Below are positions 33,080 through 41,741 of a DNA stretch of 64,000 nt, one piece after another. The stretch's first letter is position 1. Each line of letters begins with the position of its first letter. The notes beneath the pieces were generated by a model, which was not told the origin of the DNA, searched no databases, and saw only the letters and a program-made list of their open reading frames with translations. The position numbers and the translations under genes were made by a program. This DNA is from Chryseobacterium sp. CH21 (GTDB lineage Bacteria; Bacteroidota; Bacteroidia; Flavobacteriales; Weeksellaceae). The DNA lies in contig NZ_QICI01000095.1 in NCBI RefSeq assembly GCF_004119445.1, forward strand, positions 1 through 64,000. Reading direction: 5' to 3'.

Positions 33080-33547
33080 TTAATCCGTAATATTTCTTGT
33101 TTTTCTGATAGAATCAAGTTTCTTTTCAATATCAGCACTGAAAACCTTTTTTAATTTCAACTGATTATCTGTAAGTTTTGAAATAACAAAAGTACCGGTC
33201 ATATTGGTATTGTAAGGAAATATTATAGTCAGTGTAGAATCTGAAGCTTTTTTCCAGCTCCCGATATAACGGTCTGGTTTTTCATTTCTTTTAGTAACAG
33301 GTTCTTCCAAGGTATCATATCTTAAGGTCGATTTTATTAGATTTCCTGTAATTTTTCCGTTTTTCTGGAATCTGATTCCTTCTCTTCTTGCCTCAAAACC
33401 ATCTTGTTTCTCATAAGTATAAATATAAGTATCCATTTTACTGAGATTCCAGGTTTGTAAAAGAAAAGGATTGGCAGTTTTGTCCTGGGCTTTAATACCA
33501 ATGATCGCGAAAAAAGAGAAAATACAGATACAAATAGGCTTTTTCAT
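33080..33547 (-). CDS. Exported hypothetical protein (lipocalin-like)
   Basis: From ATG 33547 the 155-residue product has a signal peptide (MKKPICICIFSFFAIIGIKA) and strand-rich body: NGKITGNLIKSTLRYD, YIGSWKKASDSTLTIIFP, GTFVISKLTDNQLKLKKVF. This resembles small lipocalin-like proteins of Bacteroidota, but the similarity is weak. An upstream in-frame start would give a non-signal leader, so the internal Met is used. It is transcribed alone, divergent from the serine hydrolase. Confidence 0.55.
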   Translation of the reverse strand: MKKPICICIFSFFAIIGIKAQDKTANPFLLQTWNLSKMDTYIYTYEKQDGFEARREGIRFQKNGKITGNLIKSTLRYDTLEEPVTKRNEKPDRYIGSWKKASDSTLTIIFPYNTNMTGTFVISKLTDNQLKLKKVFSADIEKKLDSIRKTRNITD

Positions 33548-33635
33548 GAATACAACTGATTTATTGTAAAGTTTTAATACTGCTAAAATTAGCATCGCTT
33601 AATATTTAGTAAATTTGGGAAAATTAAAATAAACA

Positions 33636-35178
33636 ATGAAACAGAAACTTTCTTTTTCATTTTTCTTTTGACCGTAGGATTGACCAATGCGCAGGTTGAA
33701 GAAAAAAAGCTGGATGAACTGATCCAAAATACCCTGAAAACCTTTGACGTGCCTGGAATGTCCGTAGGAATTGTAAAAGATGGGAAAATGATCTATTCCA
33801 AAGGTTTTGGAGTACGTTCTCTTACCACTAAACAGCCTATGGATGACAATACGTTGGTTGGGATTGCTTCCAATTCTAAGGGGTTTACCTGTACAGCGTT
33901 AGCCATCTTAGCAGACGAAGGAAAGCTGAATTGGGATGATAAAGTTTCAAAATATATTCCTGAGTTCCAAATGTATGATCCTTACGTTTCTCAAAATGTA
34001 ACAATCAAAGATCTTATTACCCACAGAGCCGGATTAGGACTTGGACAGGGAGATCTTATGTTTTTCCGGAAGGAGGAAGCTTAACGGTTAATGATATCGT
34101 TCACAATGTAAGATATCTGAAGCCGGAAAACCCTTTCAGAACAAAATTGGATTATAACAACATCATGTTTATTGTTGCAGGAGAAGTGATTCACAGAGTT
34201 TCCGGATTAAGCTGGGCTGAATTTATTGAACAGAGAATCATGAAACCTGTAGGAATGACTTCAAGTTTCGGAAGCTACAACAGAGCAAAAGCTACAGCCA
34301 ATAAAATTGATGCACATGCTCCGGTAGATGGAAAAGCTATTGCTGTTCCTCATGATTGGAATGAGACAGGAAATGCAGCAGGAGGAATTATGAGTAATAT
34401 CAAAGATATGACTACCTGGGCAGAATGTCTGTTGAATAACTTCACCACAAAAGATGGAAAAAAGTTGGTTTCTGACAAGAATGTTCAACAGCTTTGGAGT
34501 CTGCAGATTCCAGACAGAGTAGCGGCGAAAAATCCATATGACACAAGTTTTTACGGATATGGGTTAGGGTGGTTCCTAAGTGATGTTAAAGGACATAAAC
34601 AAGTACAACATACCGGTGGTTTGATTGGAACGGTTACACAGTTTACTTTAATTCCGGATATGAAACTGGGAATTATAGTTTTAACAAACCAACAGTCAGG
34701 TGCAGCTTTCAACACCATTACGAATACCGTTAAAGATTCTTATCTTGGGGTTGCAGACAGAAACTGGCTGAAAACATACGGTGACAGAATGTCTAAAATG
34801 GAAGCTGAATTTGACAAACAGAAGAAAGATGCTTTTGCAAAATTTGAAGCCTTCAAAAAAGAAAAATCCCTTCAGCCTAAAGCAGAGCAGTTTACAGGAA
34901 CATACAATGATGTTTGGTTTGGTGATGTAGAAATTGCTCAGCAGGGAAATACCTACAGAATTTCATGTAAAAACTCTCCGAGATTAAAAGGGGAACTGCT
35001 TCCATATTCTAACAACTCATTTATCATTAAATGGGACGACAGAAGCTATGATGCTGATGCCTATATTATTTTCAGCTATGACGAGAACGGAAAAGCAGAA
35101 TCTGCAAAATTGAAGGCAATCTCTGATGTGACAGATTTCAGTTTTGATTTTGATGATCTGGATTTGAAAAAGAAATAA
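33636..35178 (+). pseudogene. Class C beta-lactamase-like serine hydrolase, frameshifted twice
   Basis: The expected product is about 514 residues: signal peptide, hydrolase domain with SNSKGFT (SxxK; from GIASNSKGFTCTALAILADE), YNN in LDYNNIMFIVAGEVI, a HTGG block near QVQHTGGLIGTVTQ, and a C-terminal DUF3471-like lipocalin part. Two one-base losses break it. One lies in the T run 33653-33657 in the signal sequence (expected MKQKLSFFIFLLTVGLTNAQ). The other is at CC 34066-34067 (expected CCC, giving FFPEGGSLTVND). Intact frames are 33668-34084 and 34147-35178. Such enzymes are broad serine esterases or peptidases, not necessarily antibiotic-resistance enzymes. Confidence 0.85.
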
Positions 35179-35293
35179 AACGAGGAATCACAAAAAATAT
35201 TCTATAGGAAGGGGCTTTCGTCATATTTGACTTTGCAAGCACAAGAGAGAGCCTTTTCTTCTTGAATTCATTTAAAAGGTTTAGCCAAAACAT

Positions 35294-35330
35294 AAAAGAG
35301 GATTCCGGTACATACTGGAATCCTCCTTTT
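35294..35330. terminator. Bidirectional terminator
   Basis: AAAAGAGGATTCC and GGAATCCTCCTTTT pair with one bulge around a short loop, with A and T runs on each side. It separates the serine hydrolase from the convergent beta-propeller gene. Confidence 0.8.
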
Positions 35331-35363
35331 GAATCAATATTTTAATCTTAGCTTTAGCTTTTT

Positions 35364-36416
35364 TTATTCTTTAATAAATTTCCTAATAACATCCCCGATC
35401 TGAATGATATAAGCTCCTTTTACCAGATTGCTTACATTAATAGATTCCCGTTCCAATCTTCCGGAAAGAACAAGATTTCCTTTTATTCCGAAGATTTTAT
35501 ATTCTTTTGTGGGAGCATTTCGTACATTTAATATATCTTTTGCAGGAATAGGATAAATAGCGGTGGTATTTTTATGGTTTTTCTGATCTGAAACTGAAAG
35601 GGCTGCCAAATCCGCATTTAATATAGAACCTGCAAAAAAATCTGTTACATATATCGTATTACCATTTACAGCCAGTCCGGAAGGATATTGAAATCCACTG
35701 GAAATAAGCCCGTCTGATATGACAGGATTGGCTGAAGCGTAATTAAGTTTAGAAACCTTAGCTGCTCCTGCCTCACAAATAAATAATTCCTGTCCATAAG
35801 AAGCAAGACCAGACGGATAGTTTAGCCCCTGCGCTATAATCTCAGGCGAACTGGAGCTGTTCATGTCAAATTTTGAAACCCTTCCTTCAAATCTTTCTGT
35901 AAAATAAATAATCTTATCAATAATCTCAATTTCAAACGGAGATTGTGCAGATGTTACATCAATCAGTTGAGGCGGGTTTTGACTTACATCTATCTTTGCG
36001 ATCTTATTGTCACCCTCAAGTGCCATATACAGATCATTTCCTACGAATTCCAATCCAAGAGGACTGCTGATACCTGTTAATACAACTTCACGGCTTGGAT
36101 TGCTAGAAGTAAGGTCAACCTTAGAAATCTGATCTCCCCCAAACTCTGAAACATACAGGACATTGTTTCTCAAAGCAAGTCCATAAGGACGATTGACACC
36201 TGTAACAACATCAACCGGGGGAGAAGCGGGATCATTTATATTGATTTTGATGACTTTATCCTCTGAATACAGTCCGATATACATGGTATTGCCGTCAATA
36301 ATCATAGGATTGGGGGTGTTCAGATTACTAATAAATACATTTGCAGTAGCTTGTGCATATAATCTGGCTCCTGTTAAAAAGATGATAAACACGAAGAAAT
36401 AAAGTTGTTTTTTCAT
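35364..36416 (-). CDS. T9SS-sorted secreted beta-propeller protein
   Basis: A 350-residue secreted protein: signal peptide (to LYAQA), then six or so propeller-type repeats of about 45 residues with recurring patterns such as NRPYGLALRNNVLYVSEFGG, SPLGLEFVGNDLYMALEGDN, YPSGLASYGQELFICEAG and YPSGLAVNGNTIYVTDFF. The last 75 residues form the type IX secretion C-terminal sorting domain (IYPIPAKDILNVRN, GAYIIQIGDVIRKFIKE). It should be exported across the outer membrane and perhaps surface-bound. The propeller may bind a ligand or partner; unknown. Confidence 0.88.
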   Translation of the reverse strand: MKKQLYFFVFIIFLTGARLYAQATANVFISNLNTPNPMIIDGNTMYIGLYSEDKVIKININDPASPPVDVVTGVNRPYGLALRNNVLYVSEFGGDQISKVDLTSSNPSREVVLTGISSPLGLEFVGNDLYMALEGDNKIAKIDVSQNPPQLIDVTSAQSPFEIEIIDKIIYFTERFEGRVSKFDMNSSSSPEIIAQGLNYPSGLASYGQELFICEAGAAKVSKLNYASANPVISDGLISSGFQYPSGLAVNGNTIYVTDFFAGSILNADLAALSVSDQKNHKNTTAIYPIPAKDILNVRNAPTKEYKIFGIKGNLVLSGRLERESINVSNLVKGAYIIQIGDVIRKFIKE

Positions 36417-36448
36417 TTATTTTTATTTAGAATAATTAAATTTTAAAA

Positions 36449-36456
36449 CAAAAGTA
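36449..36456 (-). promoter_or_regulatory. -7 promoter element for the T9SS propeller gene
   Basis: Minus strand TACTTTTG, 32 bases before the start codon. A TTG upstream is only 12 bases away, so only the -7 is supported. The rest of the 208-base gap 36417-36624 shows nothing clear. Confidence 0.4.
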
Positions 36457-36624
36457 TATTAATAAAAACAAAATTTATAGGAATGTGACAAAAGTCATAA
36501 ACAAAATAGCTTACATTTATATGTTGGAAAATAATTGCAAGATTTAGCAGAATCCGGCCTTAGCCGTCCTTCAATAGTGGTTGTGATCAATTTGGATTTA
36601 GCAAAACTTAAAAAATAAAATGTA

Positions 36625-37515
36625 TTATCTTAAAAGAGAAAGATCCTGATTTGCTAAAGTAAGCTCTGTATTAAGATGTTGTTTTTCAAAGAAATTTTTT
36701 AGCTCAAGAAGTCTTTTCTTATTGTTATAATGGATGCTTGAATTCAGTTTTCTTTGACAAAGTGAACAGGCTCTGGCCAGGTGATAATCAGTTTCTGATA
36801 ATGAATTGGTTCCATTCATTACACAGTTGGCATTCAGGCAGTGGCTGATTCCGAACATATGACCAATTTCGTGGGAACTTATTTTTATTAATCTTAAAAG
36901 ACTCTCATTGAAATTTGAATCGGTTAAGTGACCGTTTGCAAATCTGTACATCGAAGTTACTCCTACGCCATCTTCATAGGAAGCGAGTCCGAAAATGTAG
37001 TTCCATTCCGGTTTTGGGAAAAGATCTTTCTCTGTAATTCCCATAAGTACTACAGCATCTTTAGGCTTTCTTTTGATCAGAATGCTGTCCAGTACATATC
37101 CTGCCAGAATTTGTTCTTGTCCTTCCTTTGAAATTCTTTTCACTTTTTCAGGGAAGATGGTATTGGGTATAGCAGGAAGTATTTTAGTCTCCAGCTGGAA
37201 ATATATTTTTAAATATTCCTTTGTGAGGGCTATTTCTTTTTTCTGAAATTCATTAAACGTTCCGATAGGTTGAAGGTAAATGATATTTTTTCCAGATTCT
37301 GGTTTTATCTTTTTTAATTTTTGAAAATCTTCAAACGTTTGGAAATGTTCATTGTGATTATACCGCCAGCTTCCGGGTTTTGGTGAAGAAAGCTTTATAT
37401 CATTTAAAGCAATAGACTCATAGAAAGTTTTCTTCTGTTTCTGACATGAGAAAAGAAGGATTAATATTGTGACATAAAAAAATAAGGGACTAAAGTTATA
37501 TTTTCCCCGGCTCAT
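36625..37515 (-). CDS. Archaemetzincin-family zinc peptidase, lipoprotein-like
   Basis: From ATG 37515 the 296-residue product has an N-terminal hydrophobic stretch ending LLFSC, a lipobox. The catalytic site is HEIGHMFGISHC, with LNANCVM and CSLC following. This matches the archaemetzincin signature HExxHxxGxxxCxxxxCxM and a distal CxxC that binds a second zinc. Archaemetzincins are peptidases of archaea, vertebrates and some bacteria with poorly known roles. Starting at this Met it overlaps the SixA gene by 20 bases; a longer start 17 codons upstream is possible but would give no signal sequence. Confidence 0.85.
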   Translation of the reverse strand: MSRGKYNFSPLFFYVTILILLFSCQKQKKTFYESIALNDIKLSSPKPGSWRYNHNEHFQTFEDFQKLKKIKPESGKNIIYLQPIGTFNEFQKKEIALTKEYLKIYFQLETKILPAIPNTIFPEKVKRISKEGQEQILAGYVLDSILIKRKPKDAVVLMGITEKDLFPKPEWNYIFGLASYEDGVGVTSMYRFANGHLTDSNFNESLLRLIKISSHEIGHMFGISHCLNANCVMNGTNSLSETDYHLARACSLCQRKLNSSIHYNNKKRLLELKNFFEKQHLNTELTLANQDLSLLR

Positions 37516-37972
37516 AAAAGAACAACAGTTTCTTTTTCGCTCCGTCGAATTCGGACCATGATTCACAGTCTACTTCAAAACCGGCCACTCCGCAGGTAGG
37601 AAAATGGAAAATATCTTCAGAAATGGAATTGGCAAAATTGGAAATTCCATTGTTATGGGAGAAGAAAGCAACCGAATTAAGGTTGTCATCCAGGTCATAG
37701 ATTACAGATTCAAAACTTCTTTCCGAGGGATTATACAATTTTTCATCAGTGGAACAGTTGAGTTGATAAGCCTGATTAAAAATTTTACAGGTATTGAGCG
37801 CGCGTACTGCGGGGCTGGACACAAAATGATCAATGGAAATATTATTGTTTTTCAGGAATCTGGACATGTGCATAGCATCCTCCAAACCCTTGTCTGCCAA
37901 AGGTCTGTCAAAGTCCTCCGTTTCCTCCGGCCAGTCGCTTTTCGCATGTCTTACGAGGATGAGTTTCTTCAT
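37496..37972 (-). CDS. SixA-type histidine phosphatase
   Basis: The 158-residue product opens MKKLILVRHAKSDWPEETED, the RHxxS/A motif of histidine phosphatases, and has the second catalytic His in FFSHNNGISNFANSI. SixA in E. coli removes phosphate from histidine on phosphotransfer domains; the target here is unknown. It overlaps the archaemetzincin gene by 20 bases on the same strand. Confidence 0.9.
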   Translation of the reverse strand: MKKLILVRHAKSDWPEETEDFDRPLADKGLEDAMHMSRFLKNNNISIDHFVSSPAVRALNTCKIFNQAYQLNCSTDEKLYNPSERSFESVIYDLDDNLNSVAFFSHNNGISNFANSISEDIFHFPTCGVAGFEVDCESWSEFDGAKKKLLFFYEPGKI

Positions 37973-38072
37973 ATAATTGTTTTTTGGAAGATTAAAATTA
38001 TAAAAAAAATAATGGAATAAAACATGATTTATATAAAAAAACTGCGTTATGAATAAAATCAGTAAATTTTAC

Positions 38073-38080
38073 TAAATTTG
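38073..38080 (+). promoter_or_regulatory. -7 promoter element for ruvX-def
   Basis: TAAATTTG ends 7 bases before ATG 38088, so the ruvX transcript may be nearly leaderless. No TTG was found upstream at the right distance. Confidence 0.45.
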
Positions 38081-38087
38081 CAGACTT

Positions 38088-38504
38088 ATGGGACAAATCC
38101 TTGCAATAGACTACGGAAAAGCTCGTTGTGGTATCGCTGCAACTGACGATATGCAGATCATAGCCAGTGGGCTGGACACTGTAGAGAACCGTTCTTTAAT
38201 GGGTTTTTTGAAAAAATATTTCAGCGAAAACAAGGTAGATGAAGTAGTAATTGGACTTCCCATAGATTTGAAAGGAAACGTTTCGGAAGTGGAAACGGAT
38301 ATTTTAAAATTCATAGAAGAATTTAAAAAAGAATTTTCGGATATTGCGGTTCACCGTTTGGACGAAAGATTTACTTCCAAAATGGCTTCATTCTTTATTT
38401 CCCAAAGTGGAAAAAATAAGAAAAAGAGGCAGGAAAAAGGATTAATAGATAAAGTAAGTGCAACCATCATATTGCAGAATTTTTTAGAACAAAGATTAAG
38501 ATGA
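38088..38504 (+). CDS. ruvX: RuvX/YqgF Holliday-junction resolvase-like RNase
   Basis: The 138 residues begin MGQILAIDYGKARCGIAATD (RNase H-like active Asp), with VIGLPIDLKGNVSEVE and HRLDERFTSKMA, then KVSATIILQNFLEQ. YqgF helps process 16S rRNA 5' ends in E. coli and has been named a resolvase by fold. It overlaps def by four bases (ATGA), so the two are translationally coupled. Confidence 0.93.
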   Translation: MGQILAIDYGKARCGIAATDDMQIIASGLDTVENRSLMGFLKKYFSENKVDEVVIGLPIDLKGNVSEVETDILKFIEEFKKEFSDIAVHRLDERFTSKMASFFISQSGKNKKKRQEKGLIDKVSATIILQNFLEQRLR

Positions 38505-39073
38505 TATTACCGATAAGAGCTTTTGGGGATCCTGTTTTGAGAAAAGTGGGAAAAGATATAGACAAAGATTATCCCGAATTACAGGAATTGATAGACAATA
38601 TGTTCGAAACGATGTACAGCGCAAATGGCATAGGTCTTGCAGCGCCTCAGATTGGTTTGGATATCCGTCTGTTTGTAATAGATGTGACGCCTCTTGCAGA
38701 AGATGAGGATTATGAAGATATTAAAGATGAGTTGGCAGAGTTTAAAAAAGTCTTCATCAACGCTCAGATTCTTGAAGAATCCGGTGAAGAATGGAAGTTC
38801 AATGAAGGTTGTCTTTCTATTCCGGATGTAAGAGAAGACGTGAAAAGAAAGGGGACTATCGTTATTGAATATTATGACGAAAATTTTGTGAAACATACAG
38901 AAACTTTTTCCGATATTAGAGCCCGCGTAATTCAGCATGAATATGACCACATTGAAGGGGTTTTATTTACTGACCACCTGAGTGCATTGAAAAAGAAACT
39001 GGTGAAGGGTAAACTGACAAAAATCTCTCAGGGTGACGTAAACATCGGTTACAAAATGAGATTTCCAAAGTAA
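38501..39073 (+). CDS. def: Peptide deformylase
   Basis: Removes the formyl group from the first methionine of new proteins. The 190 residues carry all three motifs: GIGLAAPQIGL, EGCLSIP and QHEYDHIEG, which bind the catalytic metal. ILPIRAFGDPVLRKVGKDID is the normal N-terminus. Located in the common pair ruvX-def; DUF5606 follows 75 bases later. Confidence 0.96.
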   Translation: MILPIRAFGDPVLRKVGKDIDKDYPELQELIDNMFETMYSANGIGLAAPQIGLDIRLFVIDVTPLAEDEDYEDIKDELAEFKKVFINAQILEESGEEWKFNEGCLSIPDVREDVKRKGTIVIEYYDENFVKHTETFSDIRARVIQHEYDHIEGVLFTDHLSALKKKLVKGKLTKISQGDVNIGYKMRFPK

Positions 39074-39148
39074 TTTAAACAAGGATTAAAACGAATAATA
39101 TAAAGCAAAAAGCTAGTGCTGATTGCAGAATTTACAAAAAATAAAATT

Positions 39149-39706
39149 ATGCTGTTAGAAAAAATAATTTCAATTTCTGGAAAACCAGGACTTTTCAAAT
39201 TAGTTTCTCAATTAAGAAACGGATTCATCATTGAAGATGTTACCAACAAGAAAAAAGTAAGCATTGGAAACTCAAGCCAGGTAAGCTTACTAGACAATAT
39301 TGCTATGTTTACATTTGAGAAAGAAGTTCCTTTGTTTGAAGTATTTGAAAATATTGCTAAAAACAATGATTATAAGGAAACTATTTCTCACAAATCTTCT
39401 GATGCAGATTTGAAAGACTTCATGTTAGCTTCTCTTCCTAATTATGATACAGAAAGAGTATATTCTTCTGACATCAAGAAACTAGCGCAGTGGTACAACA
39501 TCCTACATAAAGCAGGATATATCACTCCGGATAGCTTTGTAAAAGCAGAGCCTGAAACTTTAGACGGAGAGCCTGCAACAGAAGAAGTAAGCATTGAAAA
39601 AGAAGCTAAGAAAGCTCCAAAGGCGGAGAAACCAGCTGCTCCAAAAGTAAAAGCTACTTCAGCTGCAAAATCAGCTCCAAAGAGTACACACAGAAAACAA
39701 GGATAA
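39149..39706 (+). CDS. DUF5606 protein
   Basis: From ATG 39149 the 185-residue product begins MLLEKIISISGKPGLFKLVS, followed by QLRNGFIIEDVTNKKKVSIG. This N-terminal block is typical of DUF5606, found beside def in Bacteroidota. Residues 60-130 are mixed helix; the tail (about 135-185) is Lys/Ala/Pro-rich and probably disordered (KKAPKAEKPAAPKVKATSAA). Its function is unknown. The start 11 codons upstream is rejected because the family begins at this Met. A terminator follows. Confidence 0.88.
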   Translation: MLLEKIISISGKPGLFKLVSQLRNGFIIEDVTNKKKVSIGNSSQVSLLDNIAMFTFEKEVPLFEVFENIAKNNDYKETISHKSSDADLKDFMLASLPNYDTERVYSSDIKKLAQWYNILHKAGYITPDSFVKAEPETLDGEPATEEVSIEKEAKKAPKAEKPAAPKVKATSAAKSAPKSTHRKQG

Positions 39707-39732
39707 TTCATTTTTGAATTAAAAATACAAAG

Positions 39733-39757
39733 CCTTGTCTGGAATTTCCGGACAAGG
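39733..39757 (+). terminator. Terminator after DUF5606
   Basis: Arms CCTTGTCTGG and CCGGACAAGG, five-base loop, then six T. It ends the ruvX-def-DUF5606 unit. Confidence 0.85.
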
Positions 39758-39801
39758 TTTTTTGTTTTTTCAGACAAAAGATAATTGCTTGCTAATATTC
39801 C

Positions 39802-39834
39802 AAACCTAACAGGTTTCGAAAACCTGTTAGGTTT
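39802..39834. repeat. AAACCTAACAGGTTT inverted repeat, copy 1
   Basis: AAACCTAACAGGTTT (39802-39816) and its exact reverse complement AAACCTGTTAGGTTT (39820-39834), three bases apart. The same pair occurs at 59609-59641, so it is a dispersed repeat. Each arm is itself nearly symmetrical. Confidence 0.75.
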
Positions 39835-39885
39835 ACATATCGAATCTTTCCGGATTCTGCACTCCGCAACTTTTACTTCCAACGT

Positions 39886-39917
39886 TTGTAATGATGTCCG
39901 AATAACCCTTACATTTG
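39886..39917 (+). promoter_or_regulatory. Bacteroidota-type promoter for mazG
   Basis: TTG (39886-39888), 21-base spacer, TACATTTG (39910-39917). The start site should be near 39924, 19 bases before ATG 39943; the alternative TTG start at 39925 would be leaderless. Confidence 0.7.
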
Positions 39918-39942
39918 TATAAGATTGAATTTCCCATTACTT

Positions 39943-40710
39943 ATGAATACGAAACAGGAGAAACTGGAGGCCTTTGGCAGATTGCTGGATATTATGGATG
40001 ATTTGCGTGAAAAATGTCCGTGGGATCAGAAACAAACGTTAGAATCCCTTCGTCATCTTACCCTTGAAGAAACCTATGAACTTTCAGATGCTATTTTGCA
40101 GAACGATTTGCAAGAAATAAAAAAGGAATTGGGCGATGTTCTGCTTCATTTGGTTTTTTATGCTAAGATTGGTTCGGAAAAAGAAAGTTTTGATATTGCA
40201 GATGTTATCAATTCCCTGAATGAAAAGCTGATCTTCCGTCATCCTCATATTTATGGAGATGTTGAAGTAAAAGATGAGGAAGAGGTGAAACAGAACTGGG
40301 AGAAATTAAAATTAAAAGAAGGCAATAAATCCATTTTAGGCGGAGTACCGAAAAGTCTGCCGAGTTTGGTAAAAGCCTACAGAATTCAGGATAAGGTAAA
40401 AGGAATTGGTTTTGAATTTCATGATGCTGAAGATGCATGGAAAAAAGTAGATGAAGAAATTCAGGAGTTTCATGCCGAGACTGATCTTGATAAAAAAGAA
40501 CAGGAATTGGGTGATGTATTTTTCTCTCTGATCAATTATGCAAGGATTTCGGGGATCAATCCGGATTCTGCTTTAGAAAGAACCAACCTGAAGTTTATTT
40601 CGAGATTTCAAAAAATGGAAGGACTTGCCGAGGAGCAGGATCTGAAATTAGCAGATATGTCTCTTGAAGAAATGGATGTTCTCTGGGAACAGGCAAAAAA
40701 ACTTTCATAG
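39943..40710 (+). CDS. mazG: Nucleoside triphosphate pyrophosphohydrolase MazG
   Basis: Breaks NTPs to NMP and pyrophosphate, limiting faulty or stress-related nucleotides. From ATG 39943 the 255-residue product has two MazG domains: N-terminal LREKCPWDQKQTLESLRHLT, EETYELSDAI and ELGDVLLHLVFYAKIG; C-terminal VDEEIQEFHAETDLDKKEQE with ELGDVFFSLINYARISGINP. Each has the EExxE metal-binding pattern. The lipoprotein gene lies 57 bases downstream. Confidence 0.94.
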   Translation: MNTKQEKLEAFGRLLDIMDDLREKCPWDQKQTLESLRHLTLEETYELSDAILQNDLQEIKKELGDVLLHLVFYAKIGSEKESFDIADVINSLNEKLIFRHPHIYGDVEVKDEEEVKQNWEKLKLKEGNKSILGGVPKSLPSLVKAYRIQDKVKGIGFEFHDAEDAWKKVDEEIQEFHAETDLDKKEQELGDVFFSLINYARISGINPDSALERTNLKFISRFQKMEGLAEEQDLKLADMSLEEMDVLWEQAKKLS

Positions 40711-40767
40711 TTACCGATTGGAACAATTAATGCTTCTTATATTCAGTTAAAAAAATAAAAAATAAAT

Positions 40768-41640
40768 ATGTTACGCTTTCTTATTTTACCCGCTTTGCTT
40801 TTATTGAGTTGCAATCCAAAAGCTCAGAATTCTCCCACTAACGAAGATGAATTGAAGGTTCAATTTACCCTACCTAAAAAGTTGAAGGAAGTTTCCGGAA
40901 TTACTTTATCAAAGGATAAGAAAACAATCTGGGCAATAGAAGACAGAGGAAATAAAAATGCAATATACGGCGTAGATAATAAAGGAGATCTGGTAGCAAA
41001 AGTACCCGTAGAAAATACTGAGAATACCGACTGGGAAGATATCATTTCAGATACTCAGGGAAACATTTATATCGGAGATTTTGGGAATAATGATAATGAC
41101 AGACAGGATCTGGCGATCTTAAAAACAGATCTGAAAGATATCACTCAAATAACGACGAAAGTGGTTCAGACTACAAAATTCCATTATCAGGGACAGACTG
41201 AATTTCCACCTAAAAAATCAAATCTGCTGTATGATTGTGAAGCTTTTGTAGAAATGAACGGGAATTTCTACTTATTCACGAAAAACAGAAGCAAGGGTTT
41301 TGACGGAACTTTCCTGATATTCCAGGTGCCTAATAAAGAAGGTAATTTTGAAGCAAAATTGATAGGAACATTAAAACTTGAAGGAGGTTATAATGATGCG
41401 GCAATTACTTCTGCAACCATCAACAGTACAAAAGATAAAATTGTATTGCTGACACATAAAAATGTACATGTTCTTACCGGGTTTACTGCAGATAATTTTA
41501 GCACTGCAAAAATCCAGAAAATTCCTTTACACCATAATTCTCAGAAGGAAGCTATTGTTTTCCTTGACGATAAGACATTAATGATCGCTGATGAGAAGGG
41601 TAAAGATGAAGGTGGAAATGTGTATACGTTTACCTTTTAA
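40768..41640 (+). CDS. Lipoprotein with SdiA-regulated-like beta-propeller
   Basis: A 290-residue protein. Lipobox LLLLSC (signal MLRFLILPALLLLSC), then a propeller-like body: LKEVSGITLSKDKKTIWAIE, GNIYIGDFGNNDND, AFVEMNGNFYLFTKNRSKGF, and a final KTLMIADEKGKDEGGNVYTF. The start pattern resembles SdiA-regulated proteins, but this is not certain. It is probably attached to a membrane and faces the periplasm. It ends at a strong terminator. Confidence 0.6.
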   Translation: MLRFLILPALLLLSCNPKAQNSPTNEDELKVQFTLPKKLKEVSGITLSKDKKTIWAIEDRGNKNAIYGVDNKGDLVAKVPVENTENTDWEDIISDTQGNIYIGDFGNNDNDRQDLAILKTDLKDITQITTKVVQTTKFHYQGQTEFPPKKSNLLYDCEAFVEMNGNFYLFTKNRSKGFDGTFLIFQVPNKEGNFEAKLIGTLKLEGGYNDAAITSATINSTKDKIVLLTHKNVHVLTGFTADNFSTAKIQKIPLHHNSQKEAIVFLDDKTLMIADEKGKDEGGNVYTFTF

Positions 41641-41669
41641 ACTTTTAAAGGATATATTTCAATAAAATT

Positions 41670-41700
41670 AAAACCCCACAGCATAAATCTGTGGGGTTTT
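41670..41700. terminator. Bidirectional terminator
   Basis: AAAACCCCACAG and CTGTGGGGTTTT form a perfect stem with a 7-base loop. It serves the convergent lipoprotein and C1q-like genes. Confidence 0.9.
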
Positions 41701-41741
41701 TGAATATATGAAAGTATTAAAGTGATTGATGTTTGTATCGG

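Noticed and set aside
33653..34084. Programmed frameshifting in the serine hydrolase
   Set aside because: There is no slippery site with a downstream pseudoknot, and two separate breaks in short homopolymers fit base loss better.
34147..35178. An acquired beta-lactam resistance gene
   Set aside because: It is a class C-like serine hydrolase with a DUF3471-type tail, which is usual in Bacteroidota esterases, and it is frameshifted. No resistance context is seen.
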